Shown here piece after piece: positions 46,219-55,088 of a stretch of DNA of 64,000 bases (its first letter is position 1; each line of letters starts with the position of its first letter). Under the pieces are notes generated by a model. It saw only the letters and a list, made by a program, of their open reading frames with translations, was not told the origin of the DNA and searched no databases. Source of the stretch: Sphingopyxis sp. 113P3. Lineage in GTDB: Bacteria > Pseudomonadota > Alphaproteobacteria > Sphingomonadales > Sphingomonadaceae. A program made the position numbers and the translations under genes. The stretch is taken from contig NZ_CP009452.1 of assembly GCF_001278035.1 (NCBI RefSeq), positions 2,761,501 through 2,825,500 of the forward strand, given 5' to 3'.

Positions 46219-49173
46219 CTAGCGCCCGCCTGCCGATACGGCGGACGGCCCGTCCATCGCCGATGCGTCGGCAAGCGTCATCCCCTTCGGGAGGATCGCG
46301 AGCGACCATTGCCGCGCGGGCTCGAGATATTGTTTGGCAAGCCGCTGAATGTCTGCCGGCGTGACCGCCATGATATCGTCCTGGATCGAGAGCGCGGCGG
46401 CGGCAATCCGCGGGTCGCGCGTTGCGCCCTCGAGCATGTGCATCCAGTAGACATTTCCGGTGGAGGCGCGCGCCACCTGCTCCCGGATCGGACCCGCATT
46501 ACGCGCAAGCTCGTCCGCGGTGACCGGGTTGGAGGCAAGGTCGGCTGCGATCTCGCGCGCGATCGTGTAGAAGCGCTCGATGTCCTTGGGCGCAAGCAGG
46601 CTGCCGACGAGCAGATAGCCGCCGCTCTCGAAGGCGGTGGGCCAATGACTGTCGACCACGGGGCCATAACTGGCCCCCTGTTCAGCGCGGAGCCGGTCGA
46701 AGAGCCGGTCGTTGAAGATGCTTGCAAGAACCTGGAGCCCCTGCTGGTCGCGCGGCGCCCCCAGCCCGCCGCTCGTCGGCCAGGCCGTCATCGCCGCCGC
46801 CTGCCCCTTCTCGCCGCGGTGATAGGCGATAACGGGCTCGGTGACATGCTCGGCGAATGCGACCCTCTCGCCGCCCGCTGGCGCGAGCGGCGAGCGCGGC
46901 GGCAGCGCGCCCAAGGTGCTCGCCAGGATCTGCTTGTAGTCCACGGACGCAAGGTCGCCGAAGATCTGCACCTCGATCGGCCCGCTTGCGAGCCGCGGCG
47001 CCCAGAAGGCCTTGAAGGCGGCCGGGGTCAGCGCTTCGATCTCGGCGCGGCTGGGAGGCGCCCAGCGCCGGTCGCCGCCCGCGAGCCACCCGCGCAAATT
47101 ACGGTCGAGCACCGCATTCGGCGTCGCGTCATTGAGATCATAGCCCGTGAGATAACCGATACGCAGCCGATCGACGGGGGCTGCGTCCCACCGCGGAAAG
47201 GCAAGTTTTCCGGCAATGAGCTTCAACTGGTCGGCAAGGTCTGCGGGCTTGCTCTCGGCCGACAGCTCAAACGCATCGTCATCGACCGCGAAATTGAGCT
47301 GGATCTGGCGGCCGTTCGTGAGCTGGTCGATCGCATTCTGGCCCCAAGGCCCGATCCCGCTCGCGACGAGCGCATAGTCGCCCGTCCATAAAAGATTGGG
47401 GGCGTCGGCAGCGACGCTGCGATTGCCGCTTCCGAAGCGGACGTTGACGCGCACCTTGCCGGGCTCGACCGGATTGTTCGACACGAGCGCGGTAACGCCG
47501 TTCGCAAACTCGATCCGCTCGGCGCGCAGTCCGGCGATCATCGTGCTCGAGGCGATCGTTCCCGGCTTGCCGAGCGGGGGAAGCTGGCTGAAATCCGCCT
47601 TGATCGCGGCGAGACGCTCGTCCTTGATCGTGGCGGGCCGCGCGAGCGCTGCCAGCAGCGCGCCCTCGCCCCCCTCGACAGGTGTCGGGGTTGTGAGGAC
47701 AAGCCGCGTCGCGGGTCCTGTAAAGATCGCCCGGCTGATGCCGAGCATCACCTCGGGTGTCGCCGAGGCGCGAATCGCCTTGAACATGTCGACCTGCGCC
47801 TGCGGACTCGTCACGACCTCATGGATGTCGATCGCGCGCACGAGATCGTCGGCGAGCCGCGCGCCGGGTTCATTGCGCGCGTTCTCGAGTTCCTTTTGCA
47901 AGAAGGCCTCGATCTCGTTCGCCTCGCGGTCGATGTCGGCCTGCGAGGGCGGCGTCTTCATCGCATCGGCGATGACGCCGCGCACGTCGGCAAGCGCCGC
48001 CTGCCAGTCGGTGAGCGGCACGATCTGCGCCATGGTGACGTCGGCGCTGCGGTTCATATATTCCTGGTCGACGCTCGCAACGAGGTAGGAGCCGCCGCTG
48101 CGGGCCCGATTTTCAAGCCGGCGGTTCACCAGCGCGACCGCAAGAAATTCAAGATAAAGCCGGCGGGTATTTTCAACCGTATCGACCCGCTTGATCCAGG
48201 GTCGGACCGTTGCGAGCGTCAAGGACAGAGGCTGATTGGGCTCGACGATGATGCGCGCGACGGGCGCGCTTGGGTCGGGCTTTCCGAAATCGGGCTGCTT
48301 GGGATTGGGGCCGTTGCTCTCCCAGTCGCCATAATATTTCTCGATCAGGCGGGCGAACTCCAGCGGGTCTCCATCGCCGACGATGACCACAACCGCCCGG
48401 TCGGGCCGATACCACCGATTATGAAACGCCGCGACGGCGTCGGCGCGCGCTCCGGTCAACGATTCGATCGTGCCGATCGGCGAACGATCGCCGAGCAGCT
48501 GCCCGGCGAAGAGATGCGCTGTGGTCGCATCGGCAATCCGCTTTTGCGGGCCATCCGATTCCCTGAGTTCGGACATGACGACGCCGCGCTCCGCCGTCAC
48601 CGCAACGTCCGTAATGCGCGGCTCGCGCACCATCCCCGCGAGCAATTTCATGCTTTCATCGAGGCTCGTCGGCGTCACGCTCGGCAGGTCGAGCTGATAG
48701 ACGGTCTGCGAGGGTGTCGTCTGCGCGTTCGAATCGCTCCCGAATGTCACACCGAACCGCTGCCAGATACGCTTCGCCTCGCCATCAGGAATATGTTCCG
48801 AGCCCCGAAAGGTGAGATGTTCAAGGAGGTGCGCAAAGCCGCGCTCCTTTTCGGTCTCGAAGAGCGAACCGACGTCCATCCGGACGCGGATCGACACCTG
48901 CCCGGGGGGAACGCCATTGTTCCGAACCGCATAGCGCAGCCCGTTGGGAAGCTCGCCGAACTGCCAGCCCGCATCGCGGGGAATGTCGCTGCCTTCGTAA
49001 AGCCAGCTTTCGGCCGCGGGCTTGAGCGAAGCAGGCTTCTGGGGCGCGACCAGCGGCGCGGGCGCGGTCTGCTGGGCGCCGGCGAAGGGCGGCGCGAGCA
49101 GGAGGCCAAAGGCGGCGGCCGACAGGATCGAGCGGGCGAGACGCAGCGGCGCCGACGCGGAAAGAATGGACAT
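46219..49173 (-). CDS. M16-family metallopeptidase, periplasmic (insulinase-like)
   Basis: 984 residues. A signal peptide (ARSILSAAAFGLLLAPPFAGA) precedes a first M16 domain with the inverted zinc motif HLLEH (115-119) and the downstream Glu in TAERGVVMSELRE. A second, inactive-type M16 domain fills the C-terminal half, giving the PqqL/insulinase two-domain plan. It would clip peptides in the periplasm. Its stop is 7 bases from the convergent antiporter stop. Substrates are unknown. Confidence 0.9.
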   Translation of the reverse strand: MSILSASAPLRLARSILSAAAFGLLLAPPFAGAQQTAPAPLVAPQKPASLKPAAESWLYEGSDIPRDAGWQFGELPNGLRYAVRNNGVPPGQVSIRVRMDVGSLFETEKERGFAHLLEHLTFRGSEHIPDGEAKRIWQRFGVTFGSDSNAQTTPSQTVYQLDLPSVTPTSLDESMKLLAGMVREPRITDVAVTAERGVVMSELRESDGPQKRIADATTAHLFAGQLLGDRSPIGTIESLTGARADAVAAFHNRWYRPDRAVVVIVGDGDPLEFARLIEKYYGDWESNGPNPKQPDFGKPDPSAPVARIIVEPNQPLSLTLATVRPWIKRVDTVENTRRLYLEFLAVALVNRRLENRARSGGSYLVASVDQEYMNRSADVTMAQIVPLTDWQAALADVRGVIADAMKTPPSQADIDREANEIEAFLQKELENARNEPGARLADDLVRAIDIHEVVTSPQAQVDMFKAIRASATPEVMLGISRAIFTGPATRLVLTTPTPVEGGEGALLAALARPATIKDERLAAIKADFSQLPPLGKPGTIASSTMIAGLRAERIEFANGVTALVSNNPVEPGKVRVNVRFGSGNRSVAADAPNLLWTGDYALVASGIGPWGQNAIDQLTNGRQIQLNFAVDDDAFELSAESKPADLADQLKLIAGKLAFPRWDAAPVDRLRIGYLTGYDLNDATPNAVLDRNLRGWLAGGDRRWAPPSRAEIEALTPAAFKAFWAPRLASGPIEVQIFGDLASVDYKQILASTLGALPPRSPLAPAGGERVAFAEHVTEPVIAYHRGEKGQAAAMTAWPTSGGLGAPRDQQGLQVLASIFNDRLFDRLRAEQGASYGPVVDSHWPTAFESGGYLLVGSLLAPKDIERFYTIAREIAADLASNPVTADELARNAGPIREQVARASTGNVYWMHMLEGATRDPRIAAAALSIQDDIMAVTPADIQRLAKQYLEPARQWSLAILPKGMTLADASAMDGPSAVSAGGR

Positions 49174-49268
49174 CGGCCGATCTTATCGCGTTCGAACCTT
49201 GCTGGCCACTGAACTATGGCTCCGACCACCCGCTTGCACGGCCAACCGCTTCTGCCTAGCGATACCTT

Positions 49269-50123
49269 ATGGAAACCTCAGCACCGACCTCCCGCATCGC
49301 GCTGGTCCAGATGACCAGCGGCATCGATCCTGCCGCCAATCTTGCGCTCATCGACGGCGCACTCGCTGAGGCCGCGGCGGGAGGCGCCGCAATGGCGTTT
49401 CTCCCCGAAATGTCGATCCTTCTCGATCGCGACCGCGAGCGATCGGCGGCGCATATTGGGCGCGAAGCCGAGAGCCCCTGGCCCCGAGCATTGCAGGAGA
49501 TGGCGCGCCGTCACAGCCTCTGGCTGCATACAGGATCGGTACCGCTCCTTGCCGATGCCGGCGATCGCCGCGTCAATCGAAGCCATGTCATCGCAGCGGA
49601 CGGCTCCATTCGCGCGCGATACGACAAGATCCACATGTTCGACGTCGACCTCCCCACAGGGGAACGCTGGGCGGAATCAGCAAGCTATGCGGGCGGCGAT
49701 GCACTGGCGGTCGTCGAAACGCCGGTGGGGACGCTCGGCCTCAGCGTCTGCTACGACCTTCGCTTTCCTGAGCTTTACCGCGCACTCGTCGAGCGGGGCG
49801 CCAACATATTGGCCGTGCCGGCGGCCTTCACTGTCCCGACCGGCGAGGCCCATTGGCACGTGCTCTTGCGCGCGCGCGCGATCGAGACCGGATCCTTTGT
49901 CGTCGCGGCGGCGCAATGCGGAAAACATGCCGATGGCCGCGCAACTTATGGCCACAGCCTCGTTGCCGATCCCTGGGGGTCCGTCCTGGTCGATGCAGGC
50001 GCCAATGTGCCGGAATCCGGCTTCACCTTGGCCTTCGCCGATATCGACCCCGCGGCGCTCGACAAGGCGCGCGGGTCGATCCCGCTCGCGCGCTCGCGGA
50101 CGATCCGCAACATTCAACTATAG
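49269..50123 (+). CDS. Carbon-nitrogen hydrolase (nitrilase superfamily, Nit2/omega-amidase-like)
   Basis: 284 residues. The catalytic triad is in place: Glu 47 in FLPEMS, Lys 120 in YDKIHMFDVDL, Cys 161 in SVCYDLRFPELY. The KIHMFDVD and CYDLRFPE forms are those of Nit1/Nit2, which remove the amide from deaminated glutathione or 2-oxoglutaramate. The gene is divergent to the M16 peptidase. Which amide is used here is inferred only. Confidence 0.88.
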   Translation: METSAPTSRIALVQMTSGIDPAANLALIDGALAEAAAGGAAMAFLPEMSILLDRDRERSAAHIGREAESPWPRALQEMARRHSLWLHTGSVPLLADAGDRRVNRSHVIAADGSIRARYDKIHMFDVDLPTGERWAESASYAGGDALAVVETPVGTLGLSVCYDLRFPELYRALVERGANILAVPAAFTVPTGEAHWHVLLRARAIETGSFVVAAAQCGKHADGRATYGHSLVADPWGSVLVDAGANVPESGFTLAFADIDPAALDKARGSIPLARSRTIRNIQL

Positions 50124-50194
50124 CCTGGCAAATTGGCCTCGGCGGCTGACCGGCATGGCCAAGGCTGCCTATCATGAAGCCGAAGCCCCAATGC

Positions 50195-50226
50195 AAAAAG
50201 GGCCCCGGAAATGTCCGGAGCCCCTT
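50195..50226 (-). terminator. Terminator of the small membrane protein gene
   Basis: On the minus strand AAGGG-G-CTCCGG pairs with CCGGGG-CCCTT through a one-base bulge and a 6-base loop, then a run of five T. It lies 22 bases after the stop. Confidence 0.7.
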
Positions 50227-50247
50227 GAAACTTGCTAAGCAGCCGAA

Positions 50248-50478
50248 TTACGGGCTGGTCGGCGTGTCCTTGTCGTTGTCCGCAGCGATGATGATACCGC
50301 CGACGATAGCGATCAGTGCCAGGAGGCCGATGAGCCAGCCCGAGCTACCTTCGAGTTCGCTCTGGCCGTCAACGCGCGACACAGCGTCCGCAACAACAGG
50401 AGCAGCCGATGCCGCGACCGGGGCCGCAATCATCGAAGTGGCCGCGAGGGAGATCGCAGCTTTCTTGAGCAGATTCAT
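50248..50478 (-). CDS. Small exported/membrane protein, unknown function
   Basis: 76 residues: a signal sequence MNLLKKAAISLAATSMIAAPVAASA, a short polar stretch, then a membrane segment WLIGLLALIAIVGGIIIA and an acidic end DNDKDTPTSP. An ATG four codons upstream is in frame, but GGAGA (inside that ATGGAG) six bases before the inner ATG makes the inner one the likely start. Terminator and isolated position suggest a monocistronic, perhaps abundant, transcript. No named family. Confidence 0.7.
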   Translation of the reverse strand: MNLLKKAAISLAATSMIAAPVAASAAPVVADAVSRVDGQSELEGSSGWLIGLLALIAIVGGIIIAADNDKDTPTSP

Positions 50479-50661
50479 CTTTTTCTCCATCCACTGGACT
50501 TTAATCTTCTCGAACCAAGCCGAGGAGAATCACTCCCCATCCCGATTCCGCAAGTTCTTCTAGGCAAGGTCGCTAATAATTGCAACGACTTTCGCGCTGT
50601 AGCGGTAATTGGCTCAAAAAGTCTTAATACGACACAAAAAGCGCAAGCATCGCATGTCACT

Positions 50662-51459
50662 TCATCCGCGGCGAACGCGTTCAAAGGGTTCGCTCGTGAC
50701 TGGATAGCCGAGGTGGCCGGGGATGCAAAGATGAGGCTCGCCCCCGCGTTCCTCGATCCAGGGCGTGACGAGTTCGACGGGGTGATCAGCCGCATGGAGA
50801 GAAAAGGATGTAAAATCATCGACCTGGGCAAGACGTTCAAGGTTCCTTCGCGTCGGGAAGATGATCGACACCTCGCCGCGGTCGGCCATCGATAGCGTAG
50901 CGCGCGCGCTGGCCCAGAAGATGTGACTATGCTCGGCCGCCTCGACGGTGAGCTCGTGTCCGTGCGGCGGAGCCTCGACGGCAAAGAAGCGTGTGTCGAA
51001 GGTCCTGGCTTCCTTGAAATTGGGGCACCAGCGCGCGAACGGAACGAGCGCGTCGAGCGCAAGCAGATCCCCGCGCGCGCCCAATATGTCCGAAAGCCGC
51101 TCCTCGGCGAGGAGCGCACGGCGCACCTCATCGGTCTCCGTTTCGGCGAGCGTCGGCCAGCCAACCGCCAACCCCGTCTCTTCGAGCGTTTCGCGGAGCG
51201 CAGCGACGCGCGCTGCCCCCTCGACATCGCCCTCGGCAAACCCATGCTGTGCCGCGACCAGATAATCGTCGGGATCGATCCGCCCGCCAGGAAACACCAC
51301 GGCCCCGGCAGCGAACGCCATCGTCTGGGACCGCTTCACCATCAAGATCTCGTCAGGTCCGCCGCTATCGGAACGCCGCATGATCACGAGCGTCGCGGCG
51401 GGAATGGCGCTGGCGGGCGGCGTTCGGGACGCGTCGGTTTGCACATTGTTATCTGTCAT
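50662..51459 (-). CDS. Nudix hydrolase
   Basis: 265 residues from the ATG of MTDNNVQTD. The Nudix helix is RETLEETG (89-96) with the entry FPGGRIDPDD; about 20 residues separate the GG and the RE, so the first half of the box is stretched as in NUDT19/NUDT7-type CoA or nucleotide diphosphatases. It would cut an X-linked nucleoside diphosphate; substrate unknown. The frame extends 75 codons upstream without conserved sequence. The DUF4126 gene starts 100 bases away divergently. Confidence 0.82.
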   Translation of the reverse strand: MTDNNVQTDASRTPPASAIPAATLVIMRRSDSGGPDEILMVKRSQTMAFAAGAVVFPGGRIDPDDYLVAAQHGFAEGDVEGAARVAALRETLEETGLAVGWPTLAETETDEVRRALLAEERLSDILGARGDLLALDALVPFARWCPNFKEARTFDTRFFAVEAPPHGHELTVEAAEHSHIFWASARATLSMADRGEVSIIFPTRRNLERLAQVDDFTSFSLHAADHPVELVTPWIEERGGEPHLCIPGHLGYPVTSEPFERVRRG

Positions 51460-51558
51460 GAGAATATCGATAACCGCCGTTCGCCGCCTTGTCATCCAGC
51501 ATTGCGAGCGCGGCCATGGCGGTGCAGGATGCGCTGAAAAGCAGCCGGGAGCGGGCTC

Positions 51559-52176
51559 ATGACTATTGTCGAGATCTTGGGGGTCGCAAGCAGCCTCAGC
51601 CTGCTCGCCGGATGGCGTCTCTATCTGACGATCCTCGCAACTGGCATTGCGATGTTTTTCGGATGGTTGCCCCTCCCTGAGCATCTGAAGGCGCTGCAGA
51701 TCCTTGCCAATCCATGGGTACTTGGCGTGGCGGCGGCTGGCACGCTTGCGGAATTCCTTGCGGACAAGATCGCTTGGGTCGATTCAATCTGGGATGGCAT
51801 TCACGGCATTATCCGCCCGCTCGGCGGCGCGCTGCTGGCGCTCGCGCTCGTCGATTCGTCGGATCCCACGTGGCAAGTCATCGCCTTTCTCCTCGGCGGA
51901 GGCGGCGCCTTGCTCAGCCACGGCGCCAAGGCGACTACCCGCGCGGTCGTCAATGTGAGCCCCGAGCCCTTCAGCAACGCGGTGGTATCGACCGGCGAGG
52001 ACGTCGCCACGGGCGGATTGCTCGCGCTCGCAATCGCTTACCCGCCGCTTGCAATCGTAATTGCCCTCCTGCTCGCAATCGCGGCGGTGATCGTGATTAT
52101 CGCGCTGCGCCGCCTGCTCCGCAATATCAAAGCCACGCTCAAGAAGGCGCTCGGCGATGCAGAGGAGGGCGCGTAG
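51559..52176 (+). CDS. DUF4126-family membrane protein
   Basis: 205 residues. GVASSLSLLAGWRLYLTILATG, FLADKIAWVDSIWDGIHGIIRPLGGALLA and GGGGALLSHGAKATTRAVVN are the marks of DUF4126. Four to five membrane segments; a basic C-terminus ends in KKALGDAEEGA. No biochemical role is known to me. It shares a short divergent gap with the Nudix gene. The 187 bases after it hold only the tRNA promoter. Confidence 0.85.
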   Translation: MTIVEILGVASSLSLLAGWRLYLTILATGIAMFFGWLPLPEHLKALQILANPWVLGVAAAGTLAEFLADKIAWVDSIWDGIHGIIRPLGGALLALALVDSSDPTWQVIAFLLGGGGALLSHGAKATTRAVVNVSPEPFSNAVVSTGEDVATGGLLALAIAYPPLAIVIALLLAIAAVIVIIALRRLLRNIKATLKKALGDAEEGA

Positions 52177-52324
52177 AGGACCACGCGCGAAACCGGAGCC
52201 GTTCACACGACCGCGGACCGCGCGATGGTGGCGTTAGCGCCGTGGGCAGGCGCCCTCCCCCGCCTGATAGGAATCACGACAGCGGCCGCAGTTCACACGG
52301 CCCGCAACAAATATGAGTGGGCGC

Positions 52325-52352
52325 TTGTCATAGTCGAAACCCGCTGTTAGAG
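52325..52352 (+). promoter_or_regulatory. Candidate tRNA-Thr promoter
   Basis: TTGTCA at 52325-52330, 16 bases, then TTAGAG at 52347-52352, with the tRNA starting 12 bases later. The -10 match is poor. Confidence 0.35.
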
Positions 52353-52363
52353 GCGCCGGCGTT

Positions 52364-52439
52364 GCCGCTTTAGCTCAGTTGGTAGAGCACATCATTCGTA
52401 ATGATGGGGCCACAGGTTCGAGTCCTGTAAGCGGCACCA
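52364..52439 (+). tRNA. tRNA-Thr (anticodon CGT)
   Basis: 76 bases including encoded CCA. Acceptor GCCGCTT pairs with AAGCGGC; D arm GCTC...GAGC; anticodon stem CATCA / TGATG around loop TTCGTAA, anticodon CGT reading ACG; T arm ACAGG-TTCGAGT-CCTGT. Discriminator A. It is intact and lies 23 bases before the left end of the outer insertion sequence. Confidence 0.95.
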
Positions 52440-52457
52440 CCTTCCTTAAGGTGCTTT
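52438..52457 (+). terminator. tRNA-Thr terminator, touched by the IS target site
   Basis: CACCTT-CCTT-AAGGTG is a perfect 6-bp hairpin starting in the CCA end and followed by CTTT. The 8-bp target duplicate of the outer IS begins in that T run. Confidence 0.45.
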
Positions 52458-52462
52458 CCCGA
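52455..52462. repeat. Left target duplicate of the outer IS (TTTCCCGA)
   Basis: TTTCCCGA recurs at 55081-55088 on the far side of the element. An 8-bp duplication is normal for ISL3. Confidence 0.9.
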
Positions 52463-52495
52463 GGCTCTTCCCCGTGAACGGGGGATGAGGGTGGA

Positions 52496-52829
52496 TCAGA
52501 CCCGATTGATGACGCCATTCCAACCGCAAAGAGCGAGCACGCGCAAGCGGTAGTTGTGAAAGTTTCGGAAGCCGAACGCGCGGCGCGAGATCATCTCCAT
52601 CTTTGTGTGAAAGCCCTCGGTGATTCCATTGTTCCTGGAAAAGCGCCACATGCGGGCGACGGGCTCGAGCCAGCTGGTCAGGGTATCGGCGAGGGACTTG
52701 AGGGGGCTGGCGGCGAACTGATCGATCAGCCTGAGCAGGTCGGGGATAAGCTGGCTGGCCTTTTTGACATTGAGGGATTTTTGCGTCAGCAGGAGGGCCA
52801 TGTCCTGCTTGGCAGTGTAGAGGGCTTCG
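52496..52829 (-). pseudogene. 3' part of the split ISL3 transposase (outer copy)
   Basis: Encodes the last 110 or so residues, from KQDMALLLTQKSLN to the stop (LALCGWNGVINRV), the helical end with the third catalytic acid in NNGITEGFH. It differs from the inner copy by two bases that I can see, one silent and one changing SLNA to SLNV. The 5' part is at 54143-55014. A start inside the fragment is in frame but no functional product is expected. Confidence 0.9.
52822..52829. repeat. Left target duplicate of the inner IS (GGGCTTCG)
   Basis: GGGCTTCG recurs at 54135-54142. The uninterrupted form of the site, AGGGCTTCGAGCACC, is seen in the inner copy's own transposase gene, which confirms the insertion point. 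Confidence 0.92.
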
Positions 52830-54134
52830 GGCTCTTCCCCGTGAACGGGGGATGAGGGTGGATCAGACCCGATTGATGACGCCATTCCAACCGCAAAGAG
52901 CGAGCACGCGCAAGCGGTAGTTGTGAAAGTTTCGGAAGCCGAACGCGCGGCGCGAGATCATCTCCATCTTTGTGTGAAAGCCCTCGGTGATTCCATTGTT
53001 CCTGGAAAAGCGCCACATGCGCGCGACGGGCTCGAGCCAGCTGGTCAGGGTATCGGCGAGGGACTTGAGGGGGCTGGCGGCGAACTGATCGATCAGCCTG
53101 AGCAGGTCGGGGATAAGCTGGCTGGCCTTTTTGGCATTGAGGGATTTTTGCGTCAGCAGGAGGGCCATGTCCTGCTTGGCAGTGTAGAGGGCTTCGAGCA
53201 CCGGATTGGCTTTCAGGTAGACGGCCAGCCTTTTGCGCTGTTCTTCGCTTAGCTTCCATCGATGGCGCCGCATCAAACTGAGCAGCCCGCGATTCTTTCG
53301 GCCCTCGGGATCGAAGCGCTTCCATCCTTCGAGGAAATGCTGGTTGAGCAGCCGAATGACATGGAAGCGATCGGCGACGATCTTCGCGTTCGGAAAATAT
53401 TTGCGGGCGATTGCGCGATAGGTTTCCGACAGGTCCATCACGATGACCTTGACCTTGTCGCGCCCTGGCAACCTTCGCAAATAGCTTCGTAAACTGTCTT
53501 CCGAGCGTCCCGGGACGACATCGTAGACCTTGTGATTCTTCAGATCGACAAATGTCGTCGCATAGCCTCTCTTGCGCGAGAAAAAATGCTCGTCGATCCC
53601 CAGGACCTGCGGGCAGGGCCGACCGGACAGCTCCGAGACGCGCTGTTCGATGAAATGATGATACCAGCGCTCGATGGTTGCGCTGCCGATCGCATGGGTG
53701 CTCGTCAACTGGCTTTGGCTGATGCCTCCGTGGTGACCGTCGAAGACCTCAAGACGGTACGTCTCCGTCGCGCGATAGCGCGGACGGATGCCCGAAAAGC
53801 GATGACGGAAATAGCGGCCGCAACCGGCACAATGATATTTGGGCACCGCAAGGTGCACGATCAGGATCTGGTTGCCTTGACGCGTGTGCTTGAGCTCGCG
53901 CTCATAAGTCGCCTTGATCCGCAGCCCCCCGTGGCCGCAATAAAGGCAAACAGGCCGCTTCGTTGGCCGCGCCCACACACGAATGTCGCGTCGCCGCTCG
54001 ACACGGACAATCTCAACATCCGACAGCCCTAATATGCCGTCGATTCCCTGATCAGCCTTCTTCTTCATCAGACTTGTCCTTCCTATGACAAGTCTAACCC
54101 AATTTCCCTCATCCCCCGTTCACGAGGAAGAGCC
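52830..54134 (-). mobile_element. Inner, intact ISL3-family insertion sequence (1305 bp)
   Basis: Complete element: 29-bp terminal inverted repeats at 52830-52858 and 54106-54134 with one mismatch, one full transposase gene, and an 8-bp direct duplicate GGGCTTCG on each side. It lies in the transposase gene of an almost identical outer copy, in the same orientation. Such near-identity means recent movement. Confidence 0.95.
52863..54068 (-). CDS. ISL3-family transposase
   Basis: 401 residues. The N-terminal zinc-binding part has CLYC (41-44) and CAGC (80-83). A helix-turn-helix region follows (STHAIGSATIERWYHHF). The DDE core shows Asp 159 in VLGIDEHFFSRKRGY, Asp 212 in VIVMDLSETYR, and the Glu in NNGITEGFHTKMEMISRRAFGFRNFHNYRLR near the C-terminus, the long-insert ISL3 plan. 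It cuts and joins the IS ends. The gene fills almost the whole element, stopping 33 bases inside the left end. Confidence 0.95.
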   Translation of the reverse strand: MKKKADQGIDGILGLSDVEIVRVERRRDIRVWARPTKRPVCLYCGHGGLRIKATYERELKHTRQGNQILIVHLAVPKYHCAGCGRYFRHRFSGIRPRYRATETYRLEVFDGHHGGISQSQLTSTHAIGSATIERWYHHFIEQRVSELSGRPCPQVLGIDEHFFSRKRGYATTFVDLKNHKVYDVVPGRSEDSLRSYLRRLPGRDKVKVIVMDLSETYRAIARKYFPNAKIVADRFHVIRLLNQHFLEGWKRFDPEGRKNRGLLSLMRRHRWKLSEEQRKRLAVYLKANPVLEALYTAKQDMALLLTQKSLNAKKASQLIPDLLRLIDQFAASPLKSLADTLTSWLEPVARMWRFSRNNGITEGFHTKMEMISRRAFGFRNFHNYRLRVLALCGWNGVINRV

Positions 54135-54142
54135 GGGCTTCG

Positions 54143-55014
54143 AGCACCGGATTGGCTTTCAGGTAGACGGCCAGCCTTTTGCGCTGTTCTTCGCTTAGCT
54201 TCCATCGATGGCGCCGCATCAAACTGAGCAGCCCGCGATTCTTTCGGCCCTCGGGATCGAAGCGCTTCCATCCTTCGAGGAAATGCTGGTTGAGCAGCCG
54301 AATGACATGGAAGCGATCGGCGACGATCTTCGCGTTCGGAAAATATTTGCGGGCGATTGCGCGATAGGTTTCCGACAGGTCCATCACGATGACCTTGACC
54401 TTGTCGCGCCCTGGCAACCTTCGCAAATAGCTTCGTAAACTGTCTTCCGAGCGTCCCGGGACGACATCGTAGACCTTGTGATTCTTCAGATCGACAAATG
54501 TCGTCGCATAGCCTCTCTTGCGCGAGAAAAAATGCTCGTCGATCCCCAGGACCTGCGGGCAGGGCCGACCGGACAGCTCCGAGACGCGCTGTTCGATGAA
54601 ATGATGATACCAGCGCTCGATGGTTGCACTGCCGATCGCATGGGTGCTCGTCAACTGGCTTTGGCTGATGCCTCCGTGGTGACCGTCGAAGACCTCAAGA
54701 CGGTACGTCTCCGTCGCGCGATAGCGCGGACGGATGCCCGAAAAGCGATGACGGAAATAGCGGCCGCAACCGGCACAATGATATTTGGGCACCGCAAGGT
54801 GCACGATCAGGATCTGGTTGCCTTGACGCGTGTGCTTGAGCTCGCGCTCATAAGTCGCCTTGATCCGCAGCCCCCCGTGGCCGCAATAAAGGCAAACAGG
54901 CCGCTTCGTTGGCCGCGCCCACACACGAATGTCGCGTCGCCGCTCGACACGGACAATCTCAACATCCGACAGCCCTAATATGCCGTCGATTCCCTGATCA
55001 GCCTTCTTCTTCAT
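54143..55014 (-). pseudogene. 5' part of the split ISL3 transposase (outer copy)
   Basis: Encodes residues 1 to about 290 (MKKKADQGIDG to KANPVLEA), including both zinc pairs and the first two catalytic Asp, then runs into the inner IS and stops a few codons later. Compared with the inner copy I find one silent base change (near 54629). The product would be truncated and lack the catalytic Glu. Confidence 0.9.
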
Positions 55015-55080
55015 CAGACTTGTCCTTCCTATGACAAGTCTAACCCAATTTCCCTCATCCCCCGTTCACGAGGAAGAGCC

Positions 55081-55088
55081 TTTCCCGA
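55081..55088. repeat. Right target duplicate of the outer IS (TTTCCCGA)
   Basis: Matches 52455-52462 exactly and marks the end of the nested element. Confidence 0.9.

Larger units (their letters stand above)
52463..55080 (-). mobile_element. Outer ISL3-family insertion sequence, interrupted by a second copy
   Basis: Ends GGCTCTTCC at left and GGAAGAGCC at right, with 29-bp terminal inverted repeats that differ at one base and run to GATGAGGG. Removing the inner copy (1305 bp) and one 8-bp target duplicate leaves exactly 1305 bp, the same size as the inner IS. Its own duplicate is TTTCCCGA. The transposase is split by the inner insertion, so this copy cannot make its own enzyme but keeps both ends and could still be mobilised. 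Confidence 0.93.

Noticed and set aside
52496..55014. Repeated blocks that could be read as tandem gene duplication or a CRISPR-like array
   Set aside because: Exact target duplicates and terminal repeats show one IS inserted in another; there are no short regularly spaced repeats.
52364..55088. tRNA-Thr as attachment site of an integrative element
   Set aside because: No integrase gene and no copy of the tRNA 3' end on the far side; the insertion is explained fully by ISL3 transposition.
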